From an uncultured Victivallis sp. (GTDB taxonomy: Bacteria; Verrucomicrobiota; Lentisphaeria; Victivallales; Victivallaceae), in the NCBI RefSeq assembly GCF_944391105.1, contig NZ_CALXSK010000002.1, forward strand, positions 1 through 64,000: a stretch of DNA of 64,000 bases. Reading direction: 5' to 3'. Shown here piece by piece: positions 35,519 to 44,605 of this stretch (position 1 is the stretch's first letter; every line of letters starts with the position of its first letter). Position numbers and translations under genes: made by a program. Under the pieces are notes generated by a model that had not been told where the DNA came from, ran no database searches, and worked only from the letters and a program-made list of their open reading frames with translations.

Positions 35519-37669
35519 TCAGTAGATGAACAGCATCTCCCGGTATTTCGGCAGCGGCCAGAGTTCGTCGTCGATGAGTTTTTCGAGTCGGTCGACGATG
35601 CGGCGCAGTTCGAGCTGCGCTTCGCGGATCTCTTCCGGCTCTCCGGCGGGGAGCGTCTTTTCGAGTTTTGCTTCGCTGTGGACGAGTGCGGCCATGAGTT
35701 TTCCGATCTGCTCGGCTTCGGCGAACTGTTCGGGGAGTCCCGCTTCGACGCCGGTCTGCTGCAGCACCTGGATGTTCCGGCCGATTCGCCGCAGATACTC
35801 ACCCGCGGCGGGATGGATCAGCGTCCGGGCCATCGTGAGCGAGAGTTCCCCCTCGATGCGGGTCCTCGCGCAATACTCCTCGAAGTAGACCTCGTGGCGC
35901 GAGAGCAGTTCTGCGCGGGTGAAGACGCCGTAGCGCTCGAACATCGCGACGTTCTTCTCTTCGACCAGCACCGCGAGCGCCTCCGGGACGGTGCGCAGAA
36001 TCGGCAGTCCGCGTTTTTCCGCCTCCGCGACCCACTCCCGGCTGTAATTGTCGCCGTTGAAAATGATGCGACGGTGTTTGCGGACGATGCGGCGCAGCAG
36101 GTTCTGGAGCGCCGCCTTGAAATCGGCTTTCGGGGCTTTTTCGAGTTCGGTCAGGATGTCGTCGAGAGACTCGGCCACGATCGTGTTGAGGATCACGTTC
36201 GGACCCGCGCACGACTGGCTCGACCCCGGCGCGCGGAACTCGAACTTGTTGCCTGTGTAGGCGAAGGGGCTCGTTCGGTTGCGGTCGGTCGCGTCCTGCG
36301 GCAGCGGCGGGAGCGTGTCGACGAAAAGCTGCATGGCCGGTTCGCCGCGGCGGACTTTGCCGGGAGTTCCGGACTCGAGCTCCTCGATGAGCCGTGTCAG
36401 TTCATCGCCGAGATAGATCGAGATGATCGACGGCGGCGCCTCGTTCGCGCCGAGCCGGTAGCTGTTGCCGCTCGAAGCGGTGGACATGCGCAGCAGTTCG
36501 CCATGGCGGTCGACCGCCTGGATGACCGCGCAGATCGCGGTCAGGAAGATCGCGCCGCCCTCGGGACTTCTGCCGGGCGAGAGGAAGTTCATCTTCGTCG
36601 TGCCGAACGACCAGTTGTTGTGTTTGCCGGAGCCGTTCACGCCGTCGAACGGTTTCTCGTGCATGAGGCAGACGAATCCGTGGCGGTCGGCGGTCTGGCG
36701 CAGAACGTCCATGGTCAGCATGTTGTGGTCGTTTGCGAGGTTCAGCTCCTCGAAGACCGAGGCGATCTCGAACTGGGCCGGAGCGACCTCGTTGTGGCGG
36801 GTCTTGGCGGGGATTCCGAGCCGCCAGAGCGTCTGGTCGACTTCGGTCATGAAGGCGAGAATCCGCGCCTTGATCGTGCCGTAGTAGTGGTCGTCGAGCT
36901 GCTGGTGTTTCGGCGGCGGCGCACCGAAGAGCGTGCGTCCGGTCTGGATGAGATCGGGACGCGCGAGGTAGAAGTTCCGGTCGATGAGAAAATACTCCTG
37001 TTCTACGCCGAGCGTGACCTCGGGAGAACCCGCATCCTTCACGCCGAAGAGATCGAGCATGCGGCGGATCTGGTCGGAGAGCGCGCGGATCGAGCGCAGG
37101 AGCGGAGTCTTCTTGTCCAGCGCCTCGCCGGTGTAGCTGCAGAAGGCGGTCGGGATGCAGAGCGTCGCGCCCGCGGGGGAACGGCGGAGAAAGGCCGGGC
37201 TGGTCGGATCCCACGCCGTGTAGCCGCGCGCCTCGAAGGTCGAGCGCAGTCCGCCGGAGGGGAAGCTCGATGCATCGGATTCGCCGACGACGAGGTTTTT
37301 CGCGGAGAACTTCATGATGACGCCGCCGGAACCGTCCGGTTCGAGGAATGCGTCGTGTTTTTCGGCGGTGCCGCCGGTCAGCGGCTGAAACCAGTGGGTG
37401 TAGTGGCTTGCGCCCTTGCCGAGCGCCCAGGTTTTCATGGCGCTTGCGACGTCACCGGCGATATCGGGGTCGAGCGGTGCGCGGTTGCGGACGGTATCGA
37501 CCAGTTTCTCGTAAGCCTGCGGAGGCAGGAACTCCTTCATGGATGCGAGGTTGAAGACATCCTCCCCGAACAGCTCCGTTGCGCTCTGAGACGCGATCTT
37601 GTCGGTGACGCACATGGCCGCGGAGGCCGTGACATTCTGAATCGCCTGCCGTCTGGCTTTATCGCTCAT
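35519..37669 (-). CDS. glnN: Glutamine synthetase type III
   Basis: This 716-residue enzyme is of the large GSIII class, compared with about 450 residues for GSI. It makes glutamine from glutamate, ammonia and ATP. Type III features include the N-terminal extension with TELFGEDVFNLASMKEFLP, GVEQEYFLID, RHNEVAPAQFE, NGSGKHNNWSFGT and GNSYRLGANEAPP. ATG 37669 has GGAG nine bases upstream and overlaps the stop of the DUF2752 gene by 11 bases. GSIII is characteristic of Bacteroidetes, cyanobacteria and the PVC group. Confidence 0.96.
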   Translation of the reverse strand: MSDKARRQAIQNVTASAAMCVTDKIASQSATELFGEDVFNLASMKEFLPPQAYEKLVDTVRNRAPLDPDIAGDVASAMKTWALGKGASHYTHWFQPLTGGTAEKHDAFLEPDGSGGVIMKFSAKNLVVGESDASSFPSGGLRSTFEARGYTAWDPTSPAFLRRSPAGATLCIPTAFCSYTGEALDKKTPLLRSIRALSDQIRRMLDLFGVKDAGSPEVTLGVEQEYFLIDRNFYLARPDLIQTGRTLFGAPPPKHQQLDDHYYGTIKARILAFMTEVDQTLWRLGIPAKTRHNEVAPAQFEIASVFEELNLANDHNMLTMDVLRQTADRHGFVCLMHEKPFDGVNGSGKHNNWSFGTTKMNFLSPGRSPEGGAIFLTAICAVIQAVDRHGELLRMSTASSGNSYRLGANEAPPSIISIYLGDELTRLIEELESGTPGKVRRGEPAMQLFVDTLPPLPQDATDRNRTSPFAYTGNKFEFRAPGSSQSCAGPNVILNTIVAESLDDILTELEKAPKADFKAALQNLLRRIVRKHRRIIFNGDNYSREWVAEAEKRGLPILRTVPEALAVLVEEKNVAMFERYGVFTRAELLSRHEVYFEEYCARTRIEGELSLTMARTLIHPAAGEYLRRIGRNIQVLQQTGVEAGLPEQFAEAEQIGKLMAALVHSEAKLEKTLPAGEPEEIREAQLELRRIVDRLEKLIDDELWPLPKYREMLFIY

Positions 37670-38102
37670 AAGAGATAACTCCCGTTTTTACATGATGTTC
37701 AGGGGGAAATATATCACCGTTTCCGGGAAAATCAATCCCGCAGACCAGATAGCTTCCCAGAAGCAGCGAGAGGAGTGCAATGTGGATCGCAAGATCCCAC
37801 CACGGGAGATGCTGCGACGATTTCCGGCACAGAAGCAGCACAATCCGCCATGCGAATTCCGCGAGGAGGAACGCCGCCAGATACGGCGTGACCGGATTGA
37901 GAAAATCGAACTCCCCGCGCCAGAGTTTCGCGAGGTCACGGGTCGTACCGCAGAAGGGACATGGATTCCCGGTCATGCTCCGGTAACTGCACTTCCAGAC
38001 GGCCGGGAACAGAAACCGCATTCCCCGGGCGATGACTGGCAATGCGGCGATGTAACAGAGCAGTCCGAAAACCGTCCAGTTCAGAATGCGGTATCGTTTC
38101 AT
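37659..38102 (-). CDS. DUF2752 membrane protein
   Basis: This 147-residue protein has three predicted membrane helices and the DUF2752 hallmark NPCPFCGTTRDLAKLWRGEF. The function is unknown. Its 3' end overlaps glnN and it follows a small membrane protein by 18 bases, so a four-gene minus-strand transcript (38474 to 35144) is likely. Confidence 0.8.
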   Translation of the reverse strand: MKRYRILNWTVFGLLCYIAALPVIARGMRFLFPAVWKCSYRSMTGNPCPFCGTTRDLAKLWRGEFDFLNPVTPYLAAFLLAEFAWRIVLLLCRKSSQHLPWWDLAIHIALLSLLLGSYLVCGIDFPGNGDIFPPEHHVKTGVISYER

Positions 38103-38120
38103 ACCGGGGGCGGCGCGGGA

Positions 38121-38474
38121 TCAGTCCCAGTCGAATTTTCTGTTGTCGGGATCCTTCGTCTCAATGATTTCTTCCTCCTGCGCTTTTTGGATTTCGATCT
38201 GAATCGCTTCCTGTAAGCTCGGATCGTTGGCAACGGCAGCCGCCTGTGCCGCGACCAGCAAAGTCCAGATCAGGATGAAGACGAGGGCCAGGGCGTTCAG
38301 CACCGTTCCTGCAATGCCCATTCCTTTCGACTGACCGTGCTTATGCTTCACAATGATGTCCCCGATGCCGAGCCCGAGGCCGATCAGGCACGGGAGGAGG
38401 GCGACGATTCCGCAAAAAGGAATCACGGCGACAATGAGACTTAAAATTCCCAGAATCAACGCTGCTACACCCAT
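38121..38474 (-). CDS. Small membrane protein, DUF4190-like
   Basis: This 117-residue protein has two hydrophobic halves: GVAALILGILSLIVAVIPFC, then a Gly-rich helix and LNALALVFILIWTLLVAAQA. An acidic tail (QKAQEEEIIETKDPD) follows. The pattern resembles DUF4190-type domains, which often accompany DUF2752 proteins. GGGAGG lies seven bases before the ATG. It is the first gene of the glnN group. Confidence 0.6.
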   Translation of the reverse strand: MGVAALILGILSLIVAVIPFCGIVALLPCLIGLGLGIGDIIVKHKHGQSKGMGIAGTVLNALALVFILIWTLLVAAQAAAVANDPSLQEAIQIEIQKAQEEEIIETKDPDNRKFDWD

Positions 38475-38613
38475 CTGATGACCTCCCTGATTGGTTTTGC
38501 GGGGTTCGTTGTTTGCCGGAATTACGGCGCTCGATCAGAAATATACCATCATATTCGCTCCCTGCAAGTGCCGGGAAAGAAGATTTTGCTTAAATCCGGA
38601 CTTTGCCGGTGAT
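38475..38613. other. Intergenic region, nothing recognised
   Basis: This 139-base gap between two minus-strand genes should contain the promoter of the DUF4190/DUF2752/glnN group. I found no convincing -35/-10 pair. Confidence 0.3.
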
Positions 38614-39261
38614 TCAGCGGGGGACGAGCGTTGCGGGCAAACTGGTCGTGTTGGCCGGTTTCAGGGTCGCAGGCAGAGTTGTCGCGTTGGCCGGAGTCTG
38701 AGTGGCGGGCAGGCTGGTCGAGTTGGCCGGTTTCAACGAGGGAGGCAGACTGGTCGCATTGGCCGGTTTCTCTTCCCGGTGCGGGACAGAACCGGCGGTT
38801 GCAGGGGGCGCCGGTGTTTCCGACTTCACCGGAGGAGCGGACGGTTCCGGGAAGGCCGGCTTTTCCGGTGTTTTCGGGACTTCCGGTGTTTCCGGTTTCA
38901 CCGGAGGAGCGGGCAGTTCCGGTTGTGGCCGGGAGGGTTCCTGTTTGATTTCCGATCCCGGTTCCGGCTGAGAGGGCGGCGGACCGGATTCCGGTTTCTG
39001 CGGCGGGAGTGGTGGTGTTTCTGGCCGGACGGGCGGCTTCTCCGGGCGTTGCTCTCCCGGCGGAACAGATTCCGTAACCGGAAGTGGCGCGGAGGATGTC
39101 GGGCGGAACAGCGAAAGGAGGATCAGCAGCGCTCCGAGCAGGATTCCGAGGAGCCCGGGCCACGCGGGCTTCCGGTTCCGCCGGGCGTGAAGCAGCACCG
39201 CCGCTCCGAGGAGTGCGACGATGATTCCCGCCGCGGGCATGAGCAGGGGAAATCCCGTCAT
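38614..39261 (-). CDS. Proline-rich membrane protein with 13-residue C-terminal repeats
   Basis: This 215-residue protein has two N-terminal membrane helices (about residues 4-24 and 34-53), then a long proline/glutamate linker. Its last 50 residues contain four copies of a unit like KPANATSLPPSL or TPANATTLPATL. I recognise no family. The start forms an ATGA overlap with the end of the tryptophan-rich lipoprotein gene, so the two are made together. The linker could span the periplasm or cell wall and the repeats could bind a partner or be glycosylated; this is inference. Confidence 0.65.
   Translation of the reverse strand: MTGFPLLMPAAGIIVALLGAAVLLHARRNRKPAWPGLLGILLGALLILLSLFRPTSSAPLPVTESVPPGEQRPEKPPVRPETPPLPPQKPESGPPPSQPEPGSEIKQEPSRPQPELPAPPVKPETPEVPKTPEKPAFPEPSAPPVKSETPAPPATAGSVPHREEKPANATSLPPSLKPANSTSLPATQTPANATTLPATLKPANTTSLPATLVPR
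38620..38775 (-). repeat. Four tandem 39-bp repeats coding PAN-x-T-x-LP units
   Basis: The DNA repeats a unit containing TTGGCCGG and GGCAG/CGGGCA blocks about every 39 bases, giving four Pro-Ala-Asn-x-Thr-x-Leu-Pro units at the protein C-terminus. Such repeats can change copy number by slippage. Confidence 0.6.
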
Positions 39262-41099
39262 TTCCGCTCCTCCTGTTCCGGCGTCTCTTTGCCGCCCCAC
39301 GGGATGAAGAAGATGTGGCCGGATTTCCTGCCGTTGTCGTTCTCATAGCTGAAGACGCGGTAGAGGAAGCTCCAGCGGTAACGGCCCGGCGCCTCTTTCA
39401 CATCGATGAAGAGCGGGTAGAGCGTTTCGCTCGAATCGCCATCATGCTTTTCGCGGTAGAGGTAGCCGAGGATGCGGAAATCGCTTTTGTCCCGGTATTT
39501 GCGCATGAACAAGGTTCCGAATCCGAACAGCCCCCAGTAGTCGTCGCCGAACCGCTCGTACCACGAGGTGATGCCGCCGAGCGTCCGGTGTTCAAAGTAA
39601 TCGACTTCGCTGCAGTAGCGTTCGACGATCGTGCGGGTTAAAGTTTCGAGTTCCTCCGGATTTTCAGGAACCGGCAGCGCGGAATCGAGCCGGGCGAGCT
39701 GTTCGGCGACTTTTTGTTTTCTTTCGACGATATTCGCTTCCGCTTTTTTCCACTCCTCCGATTGAGTATCCTTTTTGATCCAGCTCCGGCGCTGGAATGC
39801 CCAGTCGAGGTGACTCAGAGCGTTTGCCAGTTTCTCAAGTTCCAGCCGGGAATCGGCCGACTTCCAGACGCGCGCAGTGCCGGACTCGTGGAATGCGAGG
39901 ATCGTGCCGAACCAGCTTTTGGTGGATTCCAGTTCGTTGCATGGCACCTTCTCTCCAAAGGAGAACCCTTTCCCAAACGGCGTGTAGGATCGGTTCGGCA
40001 GCAAATCCGCGTTTTTTTCCTTGTCGGTTCGGGAAATCTGTAGCACGGGTGAATACCAGTCGAAATCGTTGTAAGTCACCAGCGGCCAGATTCGCCAGGT
40101 TCGGATCGCACCGTCACTCCGGATATACCATCTGACAACTGGCCAGAGCACATGCCCCTCGCTTTCATCGTCCGACTGTTCGATCTGAAACAGCGGATAA
40201 CCGATGGTGAAATCAAATCCGTTTTTTCGTTTTTTCCAACCGTAAAGCGGAAAGACGCCGTGGTTTCCGTTCTGCCACCACACCGGCCCGATGTGGCAGA
40301 AGTTGTTTCCGTAGCGTCCTATCAGCGGGAAGACTCCCATTTCAGCCCCGTTCCTGCGCCACCACACCGGTCCGATCATCCGGAAATCATTCGTCATCCA
40401 TACGATCGAGAAAATACCCCAGCTCAGATGGTCGGAAGAGTTCCACCATACTGGCCCGATGATGTAGAAATCGTCCATCCTCCATACGATCGGGAAAACA
40501 CCCCAGTACGGCCGGTCGGAAGAGCGCCACCATACCGGCCCGATGACCCGATAATCGTCCATGACCCATACGACCGGAAATACGCCCCAGTCATCGCGTA
40601 TTTTCCAGGCCGGGCAGAAAGACCAGCTCCGGAAAGAGTCTTCCCAGTAGGCGATAGGAAAGATCACCGTTTCGTCGGTGGGGGTTCTCCATACCGGTCC
40701 GAACTGGCGGATCTTACCGCTCCAGATGAAAAGAGGAATCGCGGCGAAAAAACCGTCCCCCCAGACGCAGTTCAGCGCCCAGCCGCCGTCGTGATCCCAC
40801 CCCGAGAGCGGCCAGAGGAGTGAGGCTTCATTCCCCTCCTGGCAGTAGAACGGGCGAACTGCGAAGCCGCGGCTGTCCACGTCGAACAGCGGCCAGAGCA
40901 CCGAAGTGAAGTCGTCGTTGTGATAGTAGAGCGGCCAGACGTTGACGGTCTGATTGTCGAACCGCACCCGGATCTCTCCGCTCCCCGCGGGGGAGTTCCG
41001 CCATGCCCGCTCACTGCTGATGCAACCGGATAACAATACCAGCGCTCCCGCCGCCATCGCAGCGAACGCCGCCGCCGTCAAACCTCTAGAGTTTCGCAT
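39258..41099 (-). CDS. Tryptophan-rich repeat lipoprotein, unknown family
   Basis: This 613-residue protein has a lipobox (VLLSGC, Cys26). The region to about residue 340 is packed with aromatic beta-strand-like repeats. GPVWW occurs at residues 187, 215, 243 and 271, an exact 28-residue period, in units of the form WGVFPIVW-x-MDDF-x-IIGPVWW. An earlier related unit has GPVW at 134. The rest is charged and partly helical and ends in an EQEERK tail. A repeated aromatic beta-structure anchored to the outer membrane may form a propeller- or solenoid-like surface protein. I recognise no named family. It is coupled to the proline-rich membrane protein. Confidence 0.75.
   Translation of the reverse strand: MRNSRGLTAAAFAAMAAGALVLLSGCISSERAWRNSPAGSGEIRVRFDNQTVNVWPLYYHNDDFTSVLWPLFDVDSRGFAVRPFYCQEGNEASLLWPLSGWDHDGGWALNCVWGDGFFAAIPLFIWSGKIRQFGPVWRTPTDETVIFPIAYWEDSFRSWSFCPAWKIRDDWGVFPVVWVMDDYRVIGPVWWRSSDRPYWGVFPIVWRMDDFYIIGPVWWNSSDHLSWGIFSIVWMTNDFRMIGPVWWRRNGAEMGVFPLIGRYGNNFCHIGPVWWQNGNHGVFPLYGWKKRKNGFDFTIGYPLFQIEQSDDESEGHVLWPVVRWYIRSDGAIRTWRIWPLVTYNDFDWYSPVLQISRTDKEKNADLLPNRSYTPFGKGFSFGEKVPCNELESTKSWFGTILAFHESGTARVWKSADSRLELEKLANALSHLDWAFQRRSWIKKDTQSEEWKKAEANIVERKQKVAEQLARLDSALPVPENPEELETLTRTIVERYCSEVDYFEHRTLGGITSWYERFGDDYWGLFGFGTLFMRKYRDKSDFRILGYLYREKHDGDSSETLYPLFIDVKEAPGRYRWSFLYRVFSYENDNGRKSGHIFFIPWGGKETPEQEERK
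40255..40640 (-). repeat. Tandem 84-bp repeats of the tryptophan-rich lipoprotein
   Basis: Blocks such as CCACCATACCGGCCCGATGA recur at about 84-base spacing on the plus strand, coding the 28-residue GPVWW units. Confidence 0.6.
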
Positions 41100-41168
41100 C
41101 GCTCCGCCTCCTGTTCCGGATTTACCATAGCACGTCCCCGCGTTGGTTGCAAGGGCGTATTCACCGGA

Positions 41169-42443
41169 TCAGAGAAACTGGAGCAGAACTTTCAGCAAAC
41201 CGAGTTCGTAGACCGCGTCGAGGACCGTGTAGCGCGTGCGGATCAGCTGCGCCGCCGCGACGCCGTGGAGGAACTGTCCCGCCGGGAGGCCGATCTGCGC
41301 CGGGAGAACCGGGCAGTGCGCCGCTTCGAGTTTCTTCCGGAGTTCCGCGAGCGGAAAGAGCTGCCGCCGCGTCGCTTCGCGCAGGAACTCCCACGAGTCG
41401 TAAAGCTGTTCGCGCCGTTCGCGCAGCGCGTCGCCCTCGAGGAACTTGCTCATGGCGATCTCCTTCGCCTCGGAGCCGTAGCAGCCGCGCATCAGCAGCG
41501 CGTCGATCTCCGCCTCGCGCGCCGCGCGGTTGAGGCCGGGTTCGGCGAAACGGCGCGCCTCGTCGACGCTCAGAGAGAAGAGTTTTTCAAAGAGCGCCGT
41601 CGAGACGACCGTCCCGAGCGAAACCTTGAAACCGTGCGACACCGATTCCCCGTTGAAACAGAGATCCTCCATCTCCCAGACGTGGCTCATCAGGTGTTCC
41701 GCGCCGGAGGCCGGTCGTGAATCGCGGCAGAGCTGCATCGCGTACCCGGTCGCCGCAAGCCCCATGAAGACGCGCGTCACATCGGTTGGGTCCGAAAGGT
41801 TGTCGCGCAGCGGCACCTGAACGAGCTCCCACACGTCCTGCCGGATCGGGTGCAGCCCGAGCCGGTCCGCGAGAATCCAGTCCGCTCCCGCCGGAATCTT
41901 CGCCATCAAATCGGCGTAACCGGCCGCAAACATGTCGCCCGGCGCATTTGCGAGCGTCTCCGTATCCGCAACGATCGCGAGCGGCGCGGGGCACGGCAGC
42001 GTCTTCTTGAGGCCGTCCACATTCAGCGCCGCGCCGTAGGAGGTGTAGCCGTCGACCGAGGGCGCCGTCGGCACGCAGCAGTAGCGGACTCCCTTGACGC
42101 CCGACGCCCGTTTCACAAGATCGTTGACCGTTCCGCCGCCGACTGCGACCGGAACGCACTCTTCCGGAAACACCGCGAGCAGTTCGTCGACGTGCCCGGT
42201 CGTCGCATGCAGCGTCGGGCTCCCCGGGAAGAGGTACGGTTCGCAGCAGGCGATTCCCGCGGCTTTCAGAATTCCGTTGAGCTTCTCCCCGGCGGCGCGC
42301 CAGGTGTTGTCGTCCGCGACGATCCACGCCTTCGGGGCGGAGCCCCAGTGTTTGCGCAGAATCTCCGGTGCGTGACGCATCGCCCCGGCTTCCAGTACAA
42401 AGCTCTCCGTCTCAAGTCCCGGCGGAATCGGAATCAGATTCAT
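41169..42443 (-). CDS. egsA: sn-glycerol-1-phosphate dehydrogenase (AraM/EgsA family)
   Basis: This 424-residue iron-alcohol-dehydrogenase-fold protein binds NAD(P) through PVAVGGGTVNDLVKRAS and has PTAPSVDGYTSYGAAL. The metal ligands are an Asp in the AGYADLMAK region and His in ASGAEHLMSHVWEM and SVSHGFKVSLG. The family reduces dihydroxyacetone phosphate to glycerol 1-phosphate: archaeal lipids, and in Bacillus AraM with heptaprenylglyceryl phosphate. GGAGG lies nine bases before the ATG. It stands alone, divergent from aconitase, so its bacterial role is open. Confidence 0.85.
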   Translation of the reverse strand: MNLIPIPPGLETESFVLEAGAMRHAPEILRKHWGSAPKAWIVADDNTWRAAGEKLNGILKAAGIACCEPYLFPGSPTLHATTGHVDELLAVFPEECVPVAVGGGTVNDLVKRASGVKGVRYCCVPTAPSVDGYTSYGAALNVDGLKKTLPCPAPLAIVADTETLANAPGDMFAAGYADLMAKIPAGADWILADRLGLHPIRQDVWELVQVPLRDNLSDPTDVTRVFMGLAATGYAMQLCRDSRPASGAEHLMSHVWEMEDLCFNGESVSHGFKVSLGTVVSTALFEKLFSLSVDEARRFAEPGLNRAAREAEIDALLMRGCYGSEAKEIAMSKFLEGDALRERREQLYDSWEFLREATRRQLFPLAELRKKLEAAHCPVLPAQIGLPAGQFLHGVAAAQLIRTRYTVLDAVYELGLLKVLLQFL

Positions 42444-42484
42444 CTTTCACAACCTCCATGCGGCTTGTTTGTTTCGTTTCTGAT

Positions 42485-42513
42485 ATTATATCATGAAACT
42501 TGGAAGAAAACAA
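42485..42513 (-). promoter_or_regulatory. Promoter of the glycerol-1-phosphate dehydrogenase gene
   Basis: On the minus strand TTGTTT (42508-42513), 17-base spacer, TATAAT (42485-42490), about 40 bases before the start codon. Confidence 0.55.
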
Positions 42514-42568
42514 GCGATTCGGCTTTTTTTGCATGAAAAAACTTCCGGAAGAATTGTGACGCGGAAAG

Positions 42569-42597
42569 TTGCGAAAGAGTGGAGGCTGTGTTATATT
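42569..42597 (+). promoter_or_regulatory. Promoter of the aconitase gene
   Basis: TTGCGA (42569-42574), 17-base spacer, TATATT (42592-42597), 55 bases before the start codon. Confidence 0.5.
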
Positions 42598-42652
42598 ACT
42601 GATTTAAGATTTGTTTTGTTCACCATCTATTTCGCGACAGGAGTTGGATATT

Positions 42653-44590
42653 ATGGCCAGAGGCACCGTTGTTCAGAAGATCATTGAAGCGCATTTCGTG
42701 GAGGGGAGCCGCGAACCCGGCAAGCCCGTCGCGATCCGGATCGACCAGACGCTGACGCAGGACGCGACCGGCACGATGGCCTACCTTGAACTTGAGGCGA
42801 TGGGCGTGCCGAAGGTCAAGACCGAACTCTCGGTCTCCTACGTCGACCACAACATGATGCAGAACGGGCCGGAAAACCGCAACGACCACCTCTACTTGCA
42901 GAGCGTCGCGGCGGCGAAAGGCGTCCGCTTCTCGCCTCCGGGCAACGGCATCTGCCACCAGGTTCATCTCGAGCGGTTCGGGGTGCCGGGCCGGACGCTG
43001 ATCGGTTCGGACTCGCACACGCCGACGGGCGGCGGCATCGGCATGCTCGCGATCGGCGCGGGCGGTCTCGACGTGGCGCTCGCGATGGCGGGCAAGCCGT
43101 TCCGGATTCCGTACCCGAAGGTGATCGGCGTGAAGCTGACCGGGAAACTCGCTCCGTGGTGCGCGGCGAAGGATGTGATTTTGAAACTGCTCTCGATCCT
43201 GACCACGAAAGGGAACGTCGGCTCGATCGTCGAATACTTCGGCCCCGGCGTTGCGACTCTCACGGTTCCGCAGCGCGCGACGATCACGAACATGGGCGCG
43301 GAACTCGGCGTGACCACGAGCGTTTTCCCGTCGGATGAATCGACCCGCGTCTTCCTGAAGGCGCAGAAGCGCGAACAGGATTTCGTCCCGCTCGCGGCAG
43401 ACGCGGATGCCGAATACGATCAGGTCATCGAGATCGCGCTCGACGAGATCGAGCCGCTCGCAGCCTGCCCGTCGAGCCCCGACAACATCAAAACCATCCG
43501 CGAACTCGCCGGAAAAAAGGTCGGCCAGGTGCTGATCGGCTCCTGCACGAACTCGAGCTACCGCGACCTCGCGATGGTCGCGATGACGCTCAAGGGACGC
43601 AAGGTGAGCGACTCGGTTACGCTGTCGATCGCCCCGGGCAGCCGCCAGGTGCTCGAGATGCTCGCGCGCAACGGCATGCTTGCGGACATCATCGCCGCCG
43701 GTGCGCGCATTCTCGAAACCGGCTGCGGCCCGTGCATCGGGCAGGGGCAGAGCCCGGCGGACGACACCGTGACGGTTCGTACCTTCAACCGCAACTTCGC
43801 TGGACGCACCGGCACGAAGGGCGACCAGGCCTATCTGGTCAGTCCCGAGACCGCCGTCGCGATCGCGCTCGCCGGTGAATTCATCGATCCGCGCACGACC
43901 GGGATCGAATATCCGCATGTGGTCGAACCGGAGGTGTTCGAAATCAATGACAACATGATTCAGCTTCCCGGCGGATCCGGTGAGATCGTGCGCAAGCGCA
44001 CCATCGGCGCGCCGCCGGTCAACCAGCCGCTGCCGGACGAACTCGACGGTGTTGTGGTCATCAAGGTCGGCGACAAGATCACGACCGATCACATCATGCC
44101 CGCCGGAATCCACCTCAAACACCGCAGCAACATCCCGGTCTATGCGAAAGTTGTCTTTGAGTGCTTCAACGAGCCCGGCAAACCGACCTTCGCCGAGCGC
44201 GCCGCCGCCGTGCGCGATTCCGGCAGGGCGGGCGTCATCGTCGGGCGCGACAGCTACGGACAGGGGTCGAGCCGCGAACACGCGGCGATCTGCCCGATGT
44301 TCCTCGGCGTGAAGGTTGTGGCGGCGCTCGCGATCGAACGCATTCACAGTGCGAACCTCGTGAACTTCGGCATCGTGCCGCTCTTCTTCGCAAATCCGGC
44401 CGACTACGACGCGATCGAGGAGAGCGATTCGCTCGTCTTCCACAAACTGCGCGAACAGCTCAAGCCGGGCGAAACGGTTCGCGGCGAACTCACGAAGGCG
44501 GACGGCACGAAGAAGGAGATCCTCTTCCGTCACCGGCTGTCGGACGAGGATATCCAGATCATCCTCGCGGGCGGCATGTTGAATCTCTGA
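42653..44590 (+). CDS. acnA: Aconitate hydratase
   Basis: This 645-residue enzyme isomerises citrate and isocitrate. The 4Fe-4S cysteines lie in GSCTNSSYRD and ETGCGPCIGQG. Substrate motifs are SDSHTPTGGGIGMLAIGAGG and, in the swivel domain, GRDSYGQGSSREHAA. The length is close to the compact aconitase subgroup rather than the roughly 890-residue AcnA. Homoaconitase/IPM isomerase is less likely because both domains are fused. AGGAG precedes ATG 42653. ung follows 15 bases later in the same direction. Confidence 0.93.
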   Translation: MARGTVVQKIIEAHFVEGSREPGKPVAIRIDQTLTQDATGTMAYLELEAMGVPKVKTELSVSYVDHNMMQNGPENRNDHLYLQSVAAAKGVRFSPPGNGICHQVHLERFGVPGRTLIGSDSHTPTGGGIGMLAIGAGGLDVALAMAGKPFRIPYPKVIGVKLTGKLAPWCAAKDVILKLLSILTTKGNVGSIVEYFGPGVATLTVPQRATITNMGAELGVTTSVFPSDESTRVFLKAQKREQDFVPLAADADAEYDQVIEIALDEIEPLAACPSSPDNIKTIRELAGKKVGQVLIGSCTNSSYRDLAMVAMTLKGRKVSDSVTLSIAPGSRQVLEMLARNGMLADIIAAGARILETGCGPCIGQGQSPADDTVTVRTFNRNFAGRTGTKGDQAYLVSPETAVAIALAGEFIDPRTTGIEYPHVVEPEVFEINDNMIQLPGGSGEIVRKRTIGAPPVNQPLPDELDGVVVIKVGDKITTDHIMPAGIHLKHRSNIPVYAKVVFECFNEPGKPTFAERAAAVRDSGRAGVIVGRDSYGQGSSREHAAICPMFLGVKVVAALAIERIHSANLVNFGIVPLFFANPADYDAIEESDSLVFHKLREQLKPGETVRGELTKADGTKKEILFRHRLSDEDIQIILAGGMLNL

Positions 44591-44605
44591 GAGAAGAGGA
44601 AGCGC

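Noticed and set aside
35501-37678. A 725-codon plus-strand open frame opposite glnN
   Set aside because: It is an antisense shadow of the glutamine synthetase gene.
40255-40640. Regularly spaced repeats suggesting a CRISPR array
   Set aside because: The 84-bp units are coding, imperfect and in frame with a lipoprotein. There are no unique spacers or cas genes.
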